58,023 nt of DNA from Priestia koreensis (lineage in GTDB: Bacteria > Bacillota > Bacilli > Bacillales > Bacillaceae_H): the NCBI RefSeq assembly GCF_001274935.1, contig NZ_LILC01000005.1, forward strand, positions 1-58,023. Direction: 5' to 3'. Positions 17,564 to 26,680 of this stretch are shown in pieces. Below the pieces are notes generated by a model that did no database searches, was not told the origin of the DNA, and saw only the letters and a list, made by a program, of their open reading frames with translations. Both the position numbers and the translations under genes were made by a program. How positions within the stretch are numbered: position 1 is the stretch's first letter; each line of letters starts with the position of its first letter.

Positions 17564-18556
17564 TTAATTAAATAAAGATGTACTATGAAGAGGTTGTACT
17601 CTTGCTTTTGGATCCATATAGCTTTTTGCGTTGTTAACAGCTGTTGGACCTTCGCCAAAACCAGCAACGATTAGCTTCACTTTTCCGTCGTACGTACAAA
17701 TATCACCAGCAGCATAAATGCCTGGGATGTTTGTTTCTTGCTTTGAGTTTACAACAATTGAATTTTTCTCGATGTCAAGCTCCCACTCTTTAATTGGCCC
17801 AAGAGATGAAACGAAACCGTAGTTTACGATCACATCATCAACATCGATAATCTCTTTTTCTTCACCTTTTACTTTTTCAAGAATAACTTGTTTGATGTCA
17901 TCTTCACCAACAAGTTCAGACGGTACGTAAGGTGTTTTAATTTCAACTTTTGAATTCATCAGTTGCTCAACGCTATGTTCGTGGGCACGGAATTTATCAC
18001 GGCGGTGGACAAGTGTTACTTTCTCAGCGACTGGCTCTAACATAAGTGCCCAATCGACCGCGGAATCTCCTCCTCCGAAAATAACAACTTTTCTGTCTTT
18101 AAATTTATTCATGTCGTCAACAAAATAATGAAGGTTTTTACTCTCATATTGTGTAGCAGACTCTAATTCTAGTTTGCGTGGTTGGAACGCTCCGTTACCA
18201 GCTGTAATAATGATTGTTTTTGTATAATGAACTTCGCTGTTTGTCGTTAATTTGAACACACCGTCCGCTTGCTTTTCAAGCTTTTCAACCGCTTGCTCAA
18301 GCACAATTGTTGGATCGAACTGTGCCATTTGCTCTTTTAGGTTGTTTACAAGCTCTTGAGCACGGATTTTTGGGAAACCAGCTACATCATAAATGTATTT
18401 TTCAGGGTATAGGGCAGACAATTGTCCGCCAAGCTGTGGCAAGCTTTCAATTAGCTTCACACTTGCTTGTCTCATACCTCCATAAAATGCTGTGAAAAGT
18501 CCAGTTGGGCCTCCACCGATAATCGTAATGTCATAAACCTTTTTATCTTCTTTCAC
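17564..18556 (-). CDS. yumC: Ferredoxin/flavodoxin-NADP+ reductase, thioredoxin-reductase type
   Basis: A 330-aa flavoenzyme that passes electrons between NADPH and ferredoxin or flavodoxin. It has FAD motif GGGPTG (residues 14-19), the NADPH motif [10 protein letters not shown] near 160 followed by [10 protein letters not shown], and the C-terminal flavin motif IYAAGDI. It lacks the CxxC of thioredoxin reductase, which defines this Bacillus-type FNR. GTG 18556 is set by GAGGTGA; an in-frame ATG upstream at 18586 has no site. B. subtilis YumC is essential and of equal length, by memory. Confidence 0.93.
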   Translation of the reverse strand: MKEDKKVYDITIIGGGPTGLFTAFYGGMRQASVKLIESLPQLGGQLSALYPEKYIYDVAGFPKIRAQELVNNLKEQMAQFDPTIVLEQAVEKLEKQADGVFKLTTNSEVHYTKTIIITAGNGAFQPRKLELESATQYESKNLHYFVDDMNKFKDRKVVIFGGGDSAVDWALMLEPVAEKVTLVHRRDKFRAHEHSVEQLMNSKVEIKTPYVPSELVGEDDIKQVILEKVKGEEKEIIDVDDVIVNYGFVSSLGPIKEWELDIEKNSIVVNSKQETNIPGIYAAGDICTYDGKVKLIVAGFGEGPTAVNNAKSYMDPKARVQPLHSTSLFN

Positions 18557-19057
18557 ATTAATCACCTCTATATTTATGTATATCATGATTGGCTTTTTTA
18601 TGATAGCATAACCTACTTGGAAAAAAAGCCTATTGTTCCGTTTATATCATCGTAAAAAGATTAAAAAATTTGAATATTTATAATTTTTATCATGAAACCG
18701 TAGAAAATGCAACACACACTGCATTTTAAATTCCCCATAAAAAGGCGGAATATTTTTAACCTAATAAATCAGTCAAATACACTTGAAAAACAACCAAAAA
18801 AGGACTATGATGATTGTTGATGGGTGTATTTGTTAATAATTCATGACAATTTCTTAACAAAAGTATGTATTTTTCCGTCTTGATACGTGAAGGAATTCAC
18901 AAACTTTTTACCTAGATATGAAGGTGACAAAAGTGGATAGGAAAACATCTTGTAGCTCACACTAACAAAAAACACTTGTGTTTGCACTTTTAAATTCATT
19001 TTTATAAATTTTATTGCTTTATACAAATTATTATTGGAAAAGGTGGATGACATCAAA
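18557..19057. other. 501-base intergenic region between yumC and yumB
   Basis: No gene with a credible start is visible. It is AT-rich and must hold divergent promoters. Structures seen are a hairpin AAAATGCA/TGCATTTT (18704-18727), and an inverted repeat TTTGTTAA/TTAACAAA (18829-18836 and 18854-18861). A possible yumB promoter is TTGCAC (18982-18987) with TAAATT 17 bases on. Confidence 0.6.
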
Positions 19058-20272
19058 ATGAGAAAGCCTAAAATCGTAATCCTTGGTGCTGGTTACGGCG
19101 GTATGATGACAGCTCTTAACTTACAAAAAAAACTTGGAGTTAACGAGGCTGAAGTAACGCTCGTAAACAAAAATGATTATCACTATGAATCAACATGGTT
19201 ACATGAGGTATCTGCTGGTACAATTCATCATGACCGTGCTCGTTTCAAAATTACAAACACGATTAACACAAACAAAACGAAATTCGTTCAAGATACAGTA
19301 ACAGACATTAAGCTTGAAGAGCAACGTGTTATTTTAGAAAACGGTGAGCTTGAATATGACTACTTAGTAGTAGCTCTAGGATATGAGTCTGAAACGTTCG
19401 GTATTAAAGGACTTAAAGAACATGCTTTCTCTATCGCTAACATCAACTCTGCTCGTTTAATCCGTGAACACATTGATTTTGTATTTGCAACATATAACAA
19501 CGAGCCTGAAAAACGTGATGAGCTTCTTACAATGGTAGTAGGTGGCGCAGGATTCACAGGAATTGAGTTTGTTGCTGAATTAGCAAACCGCGTTCCTCAA
19601 TTATGTAAAGAATATGATATTCCACGTGAAAAAGTACGCGTAATCTGTGTTGAGGCAGCCCCAACAGCTCTTCCTGGATTTGATCCAGAATTAGTTGAAT
19701 ACGCTGTGACACAATTAGAGCGTAAAGGCGTAGAATTCAAAATTGGTACAGCTATTAAAGAATGTACAGAAGAAGGAATCATCGTTGCAAAAGATGATCA
19801 AATCGAAGAAATCAAAGCTGGCACAGTTGTATGGGCAGCAGGTGTACGCGGAAGCTACCTAATTGAAAAAGCAGGTATCGAAAACATGCGTGCTCGTGTA
19901 AAAGTTGATCCACAACTACGTGCTCCAGGTCTTGACAACGTATTCGTAGTGGGAGATTGCTCATTAGTAATCAACCCAGAAATCGATCGTCCATATCCAC
20001 CAACTGCACAAGTTGCAATGCAACAAGGACCAACATGTGCACATAACATCTCTGTACTTGTACGTGGTCAAGGTGAACTTCAAGAGTTCAAACCAGACCT
20101 AAAAGGTACTGTATGTTCACTTGGTCATGACGATGCAATTGGTATGGTATTTGGTAAGAAATTATTCGGAACAAGCGCTTCATTCATGAAAAAAGTAATC
20201 GACAACCGTTCTTTATTCATGCAAGGTGGAGCTGGACTTGTAATGAAAAAAGGTAAATTTAACTTCTTTTAA
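19058..20272 (+). CDS. yumB: Type II NADH dehydrogenase
   Basis: A 404-aa NADH:quinone oxidoreductase of the Ndh family, bound peripherally to the inner membrane face. FAD motif GAGYGG at residues 10-15, NADH motif [16 protein letters not shown] near 163, and C-terminal flavin/quinone motif [10 protein letters not shown] with [11 protein letters not shown] near 312 are all intact. A C-terminal amphipathic segment ([16 protein letters not shown]) would dock on the membrane. ATG 19058 has AAAGGTGG upstream at a somewhat long spacing. Codon use is strongly biased (CGT, CCA, GTA), suggesting high expression. Confidence 0.92.
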   Translation: MRKPKIVILGAGYGGMMTALNLQKKLGVNEAEVTLVNKNDYHYESTWLHEVSAGTIHHDRARFKITNTINTNKTKFVQDTVTDIKLEEQRVILENGELEYDYLVVALGYESETFGIKGLKEHAFSIANINSARLIREHIDFVFATYNNEPEKRDELLTMVVGGAGFTGIEFVAELANRVPQLCKEYDIPREKVRVICVEAAPTALPGFDPELVEYAVTQLERKGVEFKIGTAIKECTEEGIIVAKDDQIEEIKAGTVVWAAGVRGSYLIEKAGIENMRARVKVDPQLRAPGLDNVFVVGDCSLVINPEIDRPYPPTAQVAMQQGPTCAHNISVLVRGQGELQEFKPDLKGTVCSLGHDDAIGMVFGKKLFGTSASFMKKVIDNRSLFMQGGAGLVMKKGKFNFF

Positions 20273-20291
20273 TAAATAGAAGAATGGTGTC

Positions 20292-20326
20292 AAAAGGAGA
20301 GTCACTTCGGTGATTCTCCTTTTTGT
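20292..20326 (+). terminator. Terminator of yumB
   Basis: AAAAGGAGA-TCAC pairs with GTGA-TCTCCTTTT around TTCG, followed by T residues. Confidence 0.9.
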
Positions 20327-20458
20327 TTTGATGTTTTGTGAACAACTGGTGAATAGAACCAAGTGAAAATTTTTAAATTTTTGCGTAACCTCTTCCCAAG
20401 TCGTTTCTTATTTGATATTATTATCAGAAAATTCAGATACAAGAAAGGGGAATGAATC

Positions 20459-20578
20459 ATGAAAAAGAATACGGCCATCCAACAATGTTCACTATGTGAA
20501 GGAAGAGGATACGTTCATTTAATTTTAGGTGGTACCGAAACGTGTGTGAATTGTCACGGAAAAGGAGAACAGAAGTAA
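20459..20578 (+). CDS. yuiA: YuiA, tiny DnaJ-type zinc-knuckle protein
   Basis: A 39-aa open reading frame, short enough to be missed by length cut-offs. It encodes two CxxCxGxG knuckles (CSLCEGRG at residues 10-17 and CVNCHGKG at 29-36), the pattern of one DnaJ central zinc finger, so one Zn2+ is probably bound by four Cys. GAAAGGGGAATGAATC precedes ATG 20459; the earlier ATG at 20452 is in another frame. It stands just ahead of yuiB as in B. subtilis. The cellular role is unknown. Confidence 0.85.
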   Translation: MKKNTAIQQCSLCEGRGYVHLILGGTETCVNCHGKGEQK

Positions 20579-20615
20579 AGATTTCTTTCTATTCTAAATT
20601 ATTCCTTTTTCACGA

Positions 20616-20644
20616 TTGACTGCGCTTTCACCTTTCAGTACACT
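20616..20644 (+). promoter_or_regulatory. yuiB promoter
   Basis: TTGACT (20616-20621), a 17-bp spacer and TACACT (20639-20644), between yuiA and yuiB. Confidence 0.65.
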
Positions 20645-20674
20645 TAATTTGACAGTGTCTGGGAGGGAATAGGT

Positions 20675-20992
20675 GTGGGGATACCGGTATTATTGATTTC
20701 CATTTTATTATTTTTTGTTCTATTTTTCGGAATTGGCTTTTTGCTGAACATGCTGCTTCGTATGTCGTGGATTATGGCGATCATTTATCCAATTGTTTTC
20801 ATTTGTATCGTAGATAATATAAAAGTGATTGAATATTTCCGAAAGCCAGCTCAATCATTTTCACAGCTTGGGCATAAAATTCTTTCTCTTCAAGTAGCTG
20901 ACATATCCATTCTCATTTCTGGATTTTTAGGTGCGATTGCAGCTGGAGTTGTCATCAGGATGCTTCGAGCCAGTGGTTATCGGATGTTTTAA
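20675..20992 (+). CDS. yuiB: YuiB family membrane protein
   Basis: A 105-aa protein with hydrophobic helices at about residues 3-25 and 30-48 and a third near 78-96, so probably three transmembrane spans with a polar loop (IKVIEYFRKPAQSFSQL) between. Recognised by order (yuiA-yuiB-yuiC) and by family resemblance; its function is unknown. GTG 20675 lies seven bases after GGAGGG. A terminator follows directly. Confidence 0.85.
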   Translation: MGIPVLLISILLFFVLFFGIGFLLNMLLRMSWIMAIIYPIVFICIVDNIKVIEYFRKPAQSFSQLGHKILSLQVADISILISGFLGAIAAGVVIRMLRASGYRMF

Positions 20993-21028
20993 AAAGATGG
21001 TGTCACACGATGTGCACCGTCTTTTTTT
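20991..21028 (+). terminator. Terminator of yuiB
   Basis: AAAGATGGTG-CACA pairs with TGTG-ACCGTCTTT, followed by a T run. Confidence 0.9.
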
Positions 21029-21130
21029 TGACAACGTTTATTCCTTTTGTACAAGAAGGTTAAAACGGTCATGAAATGCATAATTTCTCTCTCGGATGGA
21101 AAGAAATAAATTCGTGAGAGGAGTGGAACA

Positions 21131-21769
21131 GTGTCAACGATAACCATTATGTTAAGACGGTTCAGTATTCTCGTATTAGTAATAGCAGCCCTGCTCACCA
21201 CCTATCAGGCAATTTCAGGAGTACCTATCAGTGATTTAATACGTTCTCTTTATAAACAAGGAGTGGTTCTTTATCATGATAGAGGAATGGATACAGTTCA
21301 TCCGCATACTCAATTAGCAACGCTAGAAATTCACAAGCCAACATTAGAGCAAAAGTTTGCAAAATCTCATTATCCTGTACATAAGGTCGTTGCAACAGGC
21401 TATACGGCTGGTATCGAATCAACAGGGAAGAATCCCGGTCACCCCGAATATGGCATTACTTACTCAGGAGTCAAAGTAAAACGCGATTTATTTTCTACGA
21501 TTGCAGCGGATCTTCGTATTTTTCCGATTGGAACGATTTTATTTATTCCAGGATATGGGTACGGTGTAGTCGCTGATAAGGGTGGTGCCATCAAAGGCGA
21601 TCATTTGGATTTATATTATGAAACGGTTGATGACGTTTACAACAAGTGGGGGAAGAAAGAGTTAGATGTTTATATTGTTAAAAAAGGCAGTGGAACATTA
21701 ACGGAACAAGAACTCGTCTTGTTGAATGAAGATAAATCCATGCAAGTATTTAGACAGTACTATGAGTAA
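21131..21769 (+). CDS. yuiC: 3D-domain peptidoglycan hydrolase YuiC (Sps family)
   Basis: A 212-aa exported or membrane-anchored protein. One N-terminal hydrophobic helix (about 8-28) acts as signal anchor. The C-terminal half is a 3D domain (named for three aspartates): [13 protein letters not shown], then [34 protein letters not shown] with the conserved Asp residues, a double-psi beta-barrel related to MltA. B. subtilis YuiC is a stationary-phase survival protein with lytic transglycosylase activity. GTG 21131 follows GAGAGGAG. Confidence 0.9.
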   Translation: MSTITIMLRRFSILVLVIAALLTTYQAISGVPISDLIRSLYKQGVVLYHDRGMDTVHPHTQLATLEIHKPTLEQKFAKSHYPVHKVVATGYTAGIESTGKNPGHPEYGITYSGVKVKRDLFSTIAADLRIFPIGTILFIPGYGYGVVADKGGAIKGDHLDLYYETVDDVYNKWGKKELDVYIVKKGSGTLTEQELVLLNEDKSMQVFRQYYE

Positions 21770-21780
21770 TAAAATAATGA

Positions 21781-21812
21781 GAATAAGGCAGGCTGCGGCT
21801 TGCCTTATTTTC
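21781..21812 (+). terminator. Terminator of yuiC
   Basis: AATAAGGCA-GC pairs with GC-TGCCTTATT around TGCG, followed by TTTTC. Confidence 0.85.
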
Positions 21813-21898
21813 ATGTTAGAGGCGTGAAAGCTATATGAGACGATTGAAATCTGATATGATGGAATGGAACGTATTATTGGCTTCTAGGAGGGAAATCA

Positions 21899-22276
21899 AT
21901 GTCCCTATATCCAGAGGAGTACTATTTGTTTTTTATTAAGTTTAACGAAGGTGACTACTATACGTGTCATGATCTTTTAGAAGAGATGTGGATGGTTGAT
22001 AAATCAAATCTTTTTCTAAAAGGATTACTTCAGTTTACGGTAGCACTTTATCATTATAGTTATGGAAACGTAAAAGGGGCTCGCATTATGATGAAAGCAG
22101 CCATTTTTTATTTGAATGCGTATCGCCCTAAAAACTGGGGAATAGACATCGAGGAATTGTTGATGTACATCCAAGAATGTTTAACGCTTTTTCCAGACGA
22201 AGTGGATAAAGTTCCGTTTGATGAAGTCGATTGGTTGCCTACTTTGCCAACGATATTTTTATTTTTAGAGGAATAG
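21899..22276 (+). CDS. DUF309 family protein
   Basis: A 125-aa helical protein. [17 protein letters not shown] near residue 12 and [15 protein letters not shown] near 38 are the DUF309 hallmark; the buried Glu/His/Asp residues may form a metal or catalytic site, but no activity is established. ATG 21899 follows AGGAGGG. The stop is only 11 bases before the pepA start, so the two are co-translated. In B. subtilis the gene just before pepA is, as I remember, yuiD, so this position has a different occupant here. Confidence 0.85.
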   Translation: MSLYPEEYYLFFIKFNEGDYYTCHDLLEEMWMVDKSNLFLKGLLQFTVALYHYSYGNVKGARIMMKAAIFYLNAYRPKNWGIDIEELLMYIQECLTLFPDEVDKVPFDEVDWLPTLPTIFLFLEE

Positions 22277-22287
22277 GGGGATTTTGT

Positions 22288-23793
22288 ATGTTTTCAGTAC
22301 ATAACACGTACGACGCGCAGCATGAGACGGAAGCATTAGTTGTCGGAATCTTTAATCAAAACCATCGTTTAGATGGAATTATTGGGGAGCTTAATGAAAA
22401 GCTTCAAGATCAAATTATGGAGCTTATTCGTGAAGGAGATATCGGCGTTAAGCATAATCAGATTTCCAAAATACATACGTTTCAACAAGTAGGAGCAAAG
22501 CGCTTATTTTTTGTTGGGCTAGGGAAAAAAGATGTTCTTACGCTAGATCGACTTCGTGAATCACTTGGGCACTTATTCAAGTCGATTAAGGCATCCAAAC
22601 TTGAAAAAATCACGGTTGCCATCGATACATTTTGTGCGGATTACATTTCTGCTCAAGATGTAGCCTATGCAGTGGGAGAAACACTACCACTTTCTACGTA
22701 CCAATTTGCAGATTATAAGAAAAAATCAAATGAACCTGAAAAGCATATTGAAGCCGTTTCGGTTATTACAGAAGATGACCAGGCCGAAACGCTTGCTTCT
22801 CTAAAAGTAGGTTATGTGTACGGCCAAGCGACAAACTCGGCACGTACGTTAGTGAATCTGCCTGGTAATATGCTAACAGCAACGGACTTGGCCAATTATG
22901 CAGTAGACTTGGCTAAGAAGTATAACTTTGACTACGAAATTTTAGAAAAAGAAGAGATGGAAAAGCTCGGAATGGGTGCTTTCCTAGCGGTAAACAAAGG
23001 ATCAACAGAACCACCTAAAATGATTGTATTAAAGTACCAAGGAAAAGATGAATGGACAGATGTGATTGGCCTCGTCGGAAAAGGAATTACCTTTGATACA
23101 GGTGGCTATTCATTAAAGCCAAAAGACGGCATCGTCGGAATGAAAACTGATATGGGCGGAGCTGCAGCTGTACTGGGTGCAATGGAGGTCATTGGAGAAC
23201 TTCGTCCTGACCAAAATGTAATTGCTGTTATTCCGTCTACTGATAACATGATTAGCGGTGACGCTTTTAAGCCGGATGATGTAATCACAGCAATGAATGG
23301 AAAAACGATTGAAGTGTTAAACACGGATGCGGAAGGTCGACTGGCGCTAGCTGATGCCGTAACATATGCAAAGCATCACGGTGCTAATTATTTAGTGGAT
23401 GTAGCGACTTTAACCGGCGGTGTTATCGTAGCTCTTGGAACAGATACAACGGGGGCTATGACGAATAATGAGGCGCTGTACGAACAGCTTCTTGAAGCAA
23501 GCCATGAAGCTGGTGAAACGGTATGGCAATTGCCGATCACAGAGCGAGACAAAAAGCGTGTTCGAAACAGCCAAGTAGCGGATTTGAACAATTCACCTGG
23601 ACGTGAAGGCCATGCGATTATGGCAGGAACGTTTATTGGTGAATTTACGGATGGCACACCTTGGGTTCATCTTGATATTGCAGGAACAGCTACTGTTTCC
23701 TCACCTCATGCTTTAGGCCCAGCAGGAGCAACAGGTGTGATGGTTCGTACGCTTGCTTCTTTTGTGGAAGTATTTGAAATGAACGAAAAATAA
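22288..23793 (+). CDS. pepA: Leucyl aminopeptidase (M17)
   Basis: A 501-aa cytosolic dizinc peptidase removing N-terminal residues from peptides. The C-terminal catalytic domain has [16 protein letters not shown] near 267 and the signature [13 protein letters not shown] near 347, holding the metal ligands and bicarbonate-site Arg; the N-terminal macro-like domain (1-170) is less conserved. ATG 22288 follows AGGGGGA at six to seven bases; an upstream frame extension overlapping the DUF309 gene is rejected. Length matches B. subtilis YuiE (about 500). A perfect terminator lies about 75 bases downstream, inside a repeat element. Confidence 0.95.
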   Translation: MFSVHNTYDAQHETEALVVGIFNQNHRLDGIIGELNEKLQDQIMELIREGDIGVKHNQISKIHTFQQVGAKRLFFVGLGKKDVLTLDRLRESLGHLFKSIKASKLEKITVAIDTFCADYISAQDVAYAVGETLPLSTYQFADYKKKSNEPEKHIEAVSVITEDDQAETLASLKVGYVYGQATNSARTLVNLPGNMLTATDLANYAVDLAKKYNFDYEILEKEEMEKLGMGAFLAVNKGSTEPPKMIVLKYQGKDEWTDVIGLVGKGITFDTGGYSLKPKDGIVGMKTDMGGAAAVLGAMEVIGELRPDQNVIAVIPSTDNMISGDAFKPDDVITAMNGKTIEVLNTDAEGRLALADAVTYAKHHGANYLVDVATLTGGVIVALGTDTTGAMTNNEALYEQLLEASHEAGETVWQLPITERDKKRVRNSQVADLNNSPGREGHAIMAGTFIGEFTDGTPWVHLDIAGTATVSSPHALGPAGATGVMVRTLASFVEVFEMNEK

Positions 23794-23800
23794 GGTAAAG

Positions 23801-24179
23801 GACAAAGCGTCTGTCGCGAGGCCACTGAAAAACTTCGGATTTTTTAAATGATCAGTAGAACGTAAGACAAAAAAGCTGGATCCATTCCGTTCTTTGGAAT
23901 GGATCCAGCTTTTTTTTCATTATCAAGCAAAAAACGGCCAAGTTCCTTTCAAAATGGAAACTTGGCTATTCTATCTGATGCAGTCGCTCTAGGTTGTTTG
24001 GAACAGAAGGTGCGAGACTCCTGCGGGATTAGCGTGGCAGGTGAGACCCCGCAGAGCAGCGAGGAGGCTCAACCGCACGCCCCGCGGAAAGCGAAGCAAC
24101 CTGGAGTGGAAATCAACCGACTTCGTTATGAACGCAATCCTTTAAGGACTTTTTCAGTCGCATAGTCTGTCGCTTTGTC
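23801..24179. repeat. Noncoding element with terminal inverted repeats and a GC-rich structured core
   Basis: Ends carry GACAAAGCG (23801-23809) and its exact complement (24171-24179); further in, CACTGAAAAA (23823-23832) faces CTTTTTCAGT (24149-24158). Inside are the pepA-side terminator hairpin, a second hairpin GCCAAGTT/AACTTGGC (about 23938-23967), and a GC-rich core (about 23990-24115). The core is closed by CTAGGTTG/CAACCTGGAG, with nested GGTGCG/CGCACGCC and TGCGGG/CCCGCA pairings. It resembles a GC-rich interspersed repeat I recall from Bacillaceae genomes. No transposase is present and an open frame across it is not gene-like. Confidence 0.7.
23869..23917. terminator. Perfect terminator hairpin after pepA
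   Basis: GCTGGATCCATTCC pairs perfectly with GGAATGGATCCAGC around GTTCTTT, flanked by six A and eight T, so it works in both directions. Confidence 0.92.
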
Positions 24180-24270
24180 TTTTTTGTTCTCAACGAGATG
24201 TTGATCCGAAGCATAATATGTGTATGATGATAAGAAAAAACATAGAATAGACAAAAGGAGTGTGGACAAT

Positions 24271-24870
24271 ATGTTTTTCGGACGAATAAAACAGAAACAA
24301 GAAAATGATCGAGTTCCACCAAATCAGCATGTAACCAAGAAATTTCCGATTCTTCATCACGGCTCGGTTCCAAAGTATAAGGAAGATTTATCAAATTGGA
24401 ACCTAAAGGTGTCAGGATTAGTAGAGAATCCTCTTACTTTTTCATACAATGATTTAAGAGAGTTTGATGATGTGAGTGCAACGAATGATATTCACTGTGT
24501 TACAGGCTGGTCTCGCCTTGATAACGGGTGGATGGGTATTTCAGTGCAGGACGTTGCAAAGAAAGTGAATGTAAAGCCAGAAGCACGTTTTGTCATTCTT
24601 CATGCAGAAGAGAACTGGACGACTAATTTGCCAGTTGAGGATTTTTTACGTGCGACGACGCTGCTTGCGCATTCCCATGATGGAAAGCCGTTAACGCCAA
24701 AGCACGGATATCCATTTCGTATTGTCGTGCCTCATTTGTATTTTTGGAAAAGCGCAAAATGGATTAGAGAAATCGAATTTGTAAAAGAGGACCAGCCAGG
24801 ATTTTGGGAGCAAAACGGCTATCATAACTACGGAAATCCATGGGAAGAACAGCGGTTTAGCTGGGATTGA
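24271..24870 (+). CDS. yuiH: Sulfite-oxidase-like molybdopterin oxidoreductase
   Basis: A 199-aa protein of the SUOX/MsrP-like molybdopterin domain. The molybdenum-ligating cysteine is Cys76 in DIHCVTGWSRLDN; HGYPFRIVVPHLYFWKSAKWI near 150 is the conserved C-terminal part. It lacks the dimerisation domain of true sulfite oxidases and has no Tat signal, so it is a cytosolic single-domain type with unknown substrate. ATG 24271 follows AAAGGAG; the GTG nine bases earlier is too close to the site. A molybdenum cofactor pathway must exist elsewhere in the genome. Confidence 0.9.
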   Translation: MFFGRIKQKQENDRVPPNQHVTKKFPILHHGSVPKYKEDLSNWNLKVSGLVENPLTFSYNDLREFDDVSATNDIHCVTGWSRLDNGWMGISVQDVAKKVNVKPEARFVILHAEENWTTNLPVEDFLRATTLLAHSHDGKPLTPKHGYPFRIVVPHLYFWKSAKWIREIEFVKEDQPGFWEQNGYHNYGNPWEEQRFSWD

Positions 24871-24889
24871 AAAAAGCCTGTCAAAGCAG

Positions 24890-24952
24890 ACAACTAGGGA
24901 GAAAAGTACGTCTATAGAGGATGTCACATCTTATAACGTCCTAGTTGTTTTC
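24890..24952 (+). terminator. Long hairpin after yuiH
   Basis: ACAACTAGG (24890-24898) pairs with CCTAGTTGT (24940-24948), enclosing ACGT/ACGT and a GATG-TCA-CATC inner hairpin, then TTTTC. Likely the yuiH terminator. Confidence 0.65.
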
Positions 24953-25004
24953 ACTTTTTAAATATGTTATGTTGTAATGAAATATTATCATGGAGGGATG
25001 AACA

Positions 25005-25541
25005 TTGAGAGAAATTACACTAACACAAATTTTTGAACATCCCATTGCACAAAAATACTTGAAACGCTCCGGAGTCGCACATGCAGTGGCGGTTTCTTAT
25101 CATGCTTTTCGTTTAGCCGTTCAGCATCAGGTGAATCCAGATCTAGCGACAAAGGCAGCGCTTTTGCATGACATTGGTCACTACGAATGGTATACCGATG
25201 GAAAATGGGATTATGAAAAGTATAAAAAGAACGATATTCATGCGATAAAAGGTGCAGAGCGTGCACATAAGCTGCTCATTCGTTTAGGTGAAAATCCACA
25301 GGCTGCGAAAGAAATTGCGCTTGCGATATTGCTCCATACTGATTCGTATTTACCCGACGGAGAGCTACATCAGCGTCCGCTGCAGAAGGTAGTCCGACTT
25401 GCAGACGAAGCGGATGAAGAGCCGGGAGGTAATCATCATTATCGTGAGATGGACGACCAATTGGCACTCAAGAAAATTCAAGAACTTGATGAGAAAGTAG
25501 CTGAATTCTTAAATACTGAGCCATTTCGCCAGTTAGGGTAA
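25005..25541 (+). CDS. HD-domain phosphohydrolase
   Basis: A 178-aa soluble protein of the HD superfamily. Metal-binding residues appear in order: H in VSYHAFRLA near 34, HDIGHYEW near 57 (HD plus a second His), a further His in ILLHTDSYL near 109, and a late Asp in LADEADEEPGG. The pattern suits a phosphohydrolase acting on nucleotides or related phosphoesters, substrate unknown. The start is TTG 25005, seven bases after GGAGGG; a nearby ATG at 24998 is in another frame. Confidence 0.82.
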   Translation: MREITLTQIFEHPIAQKYLKRSGVAHAVAVSYHAFRLAVQHQVNPDLATKAALLHDIGHYEWYTDGKWDYEKYKKNDIHAIKGAERAHKLLIRLGENPQAAKEIALAILLHTDSYLPDGELHQRPLQKVVRLADEADEEPGGNHHYREMDDQLALKKIQELDEKVAEFLNTEPFRQLG

Positions 25542-25587
25542 TATACTATGAATACTAGGAGCTTTCTAATGTATATATACAGTGAGT

Positions 25588-25626
25588 AAAAAACACATTT
25601 CTTGTAAACAGGAAATGTGTTTTTTA
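25588..25626. terminator. Bidirectional terminator
   Basis: AAAAAACACATTTC pairs with GAAATGTGTTTTTT around a short loop; serves the HD gene and the minus-strand gene ending at 25631. Confidence 0.9.
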
Positions 25627-25630
25627 TGTT

Positions 25631-25999
25631 TTACCATTGTATCGCCATTGCAAGGTGTCCATAGTCTATTTTAGGATCTTTATTTGACAGGAGAATGCGT
25701 ATGCTATCAGGATTGTATACGACATCTAAATGCGACTTGACCCCCGTTTTTTCCAGCAGCGACTTGACGGTTGCGATCTTTGATTCTTGTGCGGCTTCTT
25801 TAATTTGTTTTAATAAAGCAGGCGATTTAATGAGTTTGTTAGCGAGTAGAGAAGCATCCTGTAAAAGTTCGAGCTGGTGCTGTGTGGATACCTGAAATTG
25901 CTGCGTATTAACAGGGGGATAGGACGGAGATCGCTGTGCATAGTGTGGGTAAAGGTAAGGGTAAGGGTAGGACGGATAAAAAGTTGGATAATAATTCAA
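25631..25999 (-). CDS. Tyr/Pro-rich small protein, possibly spore-associated (YuzC-like)
   Basis: A 122-aa protein. Residues 1-30 are rich in Tyr, Pro and Ser (alternating YPY units), as in some spore-coat proteins. Residues 38-90 are helical (LELLQDASLLANKLI, KQIKEAAQESKIATVKSLLE). The C-terminus is beta-like (NPDSIRILLSNKDPKIDYG). I think it corresponds to B. subtilis YuzC, but I am not sure enough to give the symbol. The start is TTG 25999, seven bases after GGAGGG. Function unknown. Confidence 0.78.
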   Translation of the reverse strand: MNYYPTFYPSYPYPYLYPHYAQRSPSYPPVNTQQFQVSTQHQLELLQDASLLANKLIKSPALLKQIKEAAQESKIATVKSLLEKTGVKSHLDVVYNPDSIRILLSNKDPKIDYGHLAMAIQW

Positions 26000-26125
26000 A
26001 TAATTTCCCTCCTACATTCGTTTATATGTAATATATATGTATAGAGAATGTCTTACATACCTTTAACATCATCGAAGGCTCTGAGAAGCGATTGTTTTAA
26101 AAACTATGAGGAAGAGGGAGAATGT

Positions 26126-26515
26126 ATGAACACAAACGGAACTTTAATTGAAGCACTTGGTATTGAAATTTTGTCTGCATCTAGCGAAAAGGTAGAGGCT
26201 ACGATGCCTGTGGACGAGCGCACGAGACAGCCTTTTGGTTTGTTGCACGGTGGTGCCTCTGTGGCATTGGCTGAAACGGTGGCGAGCATCGGTGGTCTTC
26301 ACTGTGTGGATCCAGAACGTGAAGTATGTGTAGGTCTTGAAATCAATGCCAACCACATTCGTGGAAAAAAAGACGGTATCGTAAAGGCGATTGGCACGCC
26401 ACTACATAAAGGACGTACAACGGTTGTATGGGAAGTGAAAATTTTCGATGAAGATGAAAAGTTAATCTGTGTCTCACGGTGTACACTAGCTGTTATTCAA
26501 AAGCGTTCTAGTTGA
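26126..26515 (+). CDS. yuxO: Hotdog-fold acyl-CoA thioesterase YuxO
   Basis: A 129-aa PaaI-type hotdog thioesterase. LLHGGASVALAETVAS near residues 39-54 carries the active-site His41-Gly-Gly and Glu50. Orthologues are annotated as 1,4-dihydroxy-2-naphthoyl-CoA hydrolase (MenI) in menaquinone synthesis; that assignment is family knowledge. ATG 26126 follows AGAGGGAG at about five bases; an upstream in-frame extension from 26048 has no ribosome site. No obvious terminator follows; the next 217 bases hold a 21-codon frame of doubtful value and the kapD promoter. Confidence 0.9.
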   Translation: MNTNGTLIEALGIEILSASSEKVEATMPVDERTRQPFGLLHGGASVALAETVASIGGLHCVDPEREVCVGLEINANHIRGKKDGIVKAIGTPLHKGRTTVVWEVKIFDEDEKLICVSRCTLAVIQKRSS

Positions 26516-26680
26516 AAGAGTTTATAAATGAAAAACGATAGCAAAAAGTTGAAAGAATTGGGCTATCATAATGCGCACAACGCTGAAATTTGAATAGAGT
26601 AGATTAAGAGAAACAGAAAAAAGCAAAAAATAAGAATAGAAACTCTATTTTAAAAAGTAAGCGTGTAACCATTATTTACA

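Noticed and set aside
18841..19056. Minus-strand frame of 71 codons upstream of yumB
   Set aside because: No ribosome site, AT-rich low-complexity product, and it covers the probable yumB promoter.
23899..24165. Open frame of 88 codons on the plus strand
   Set aside because: It runs through the terminator hairpin and GC-rich repeat core, has no ribosome site and an improbable composition.
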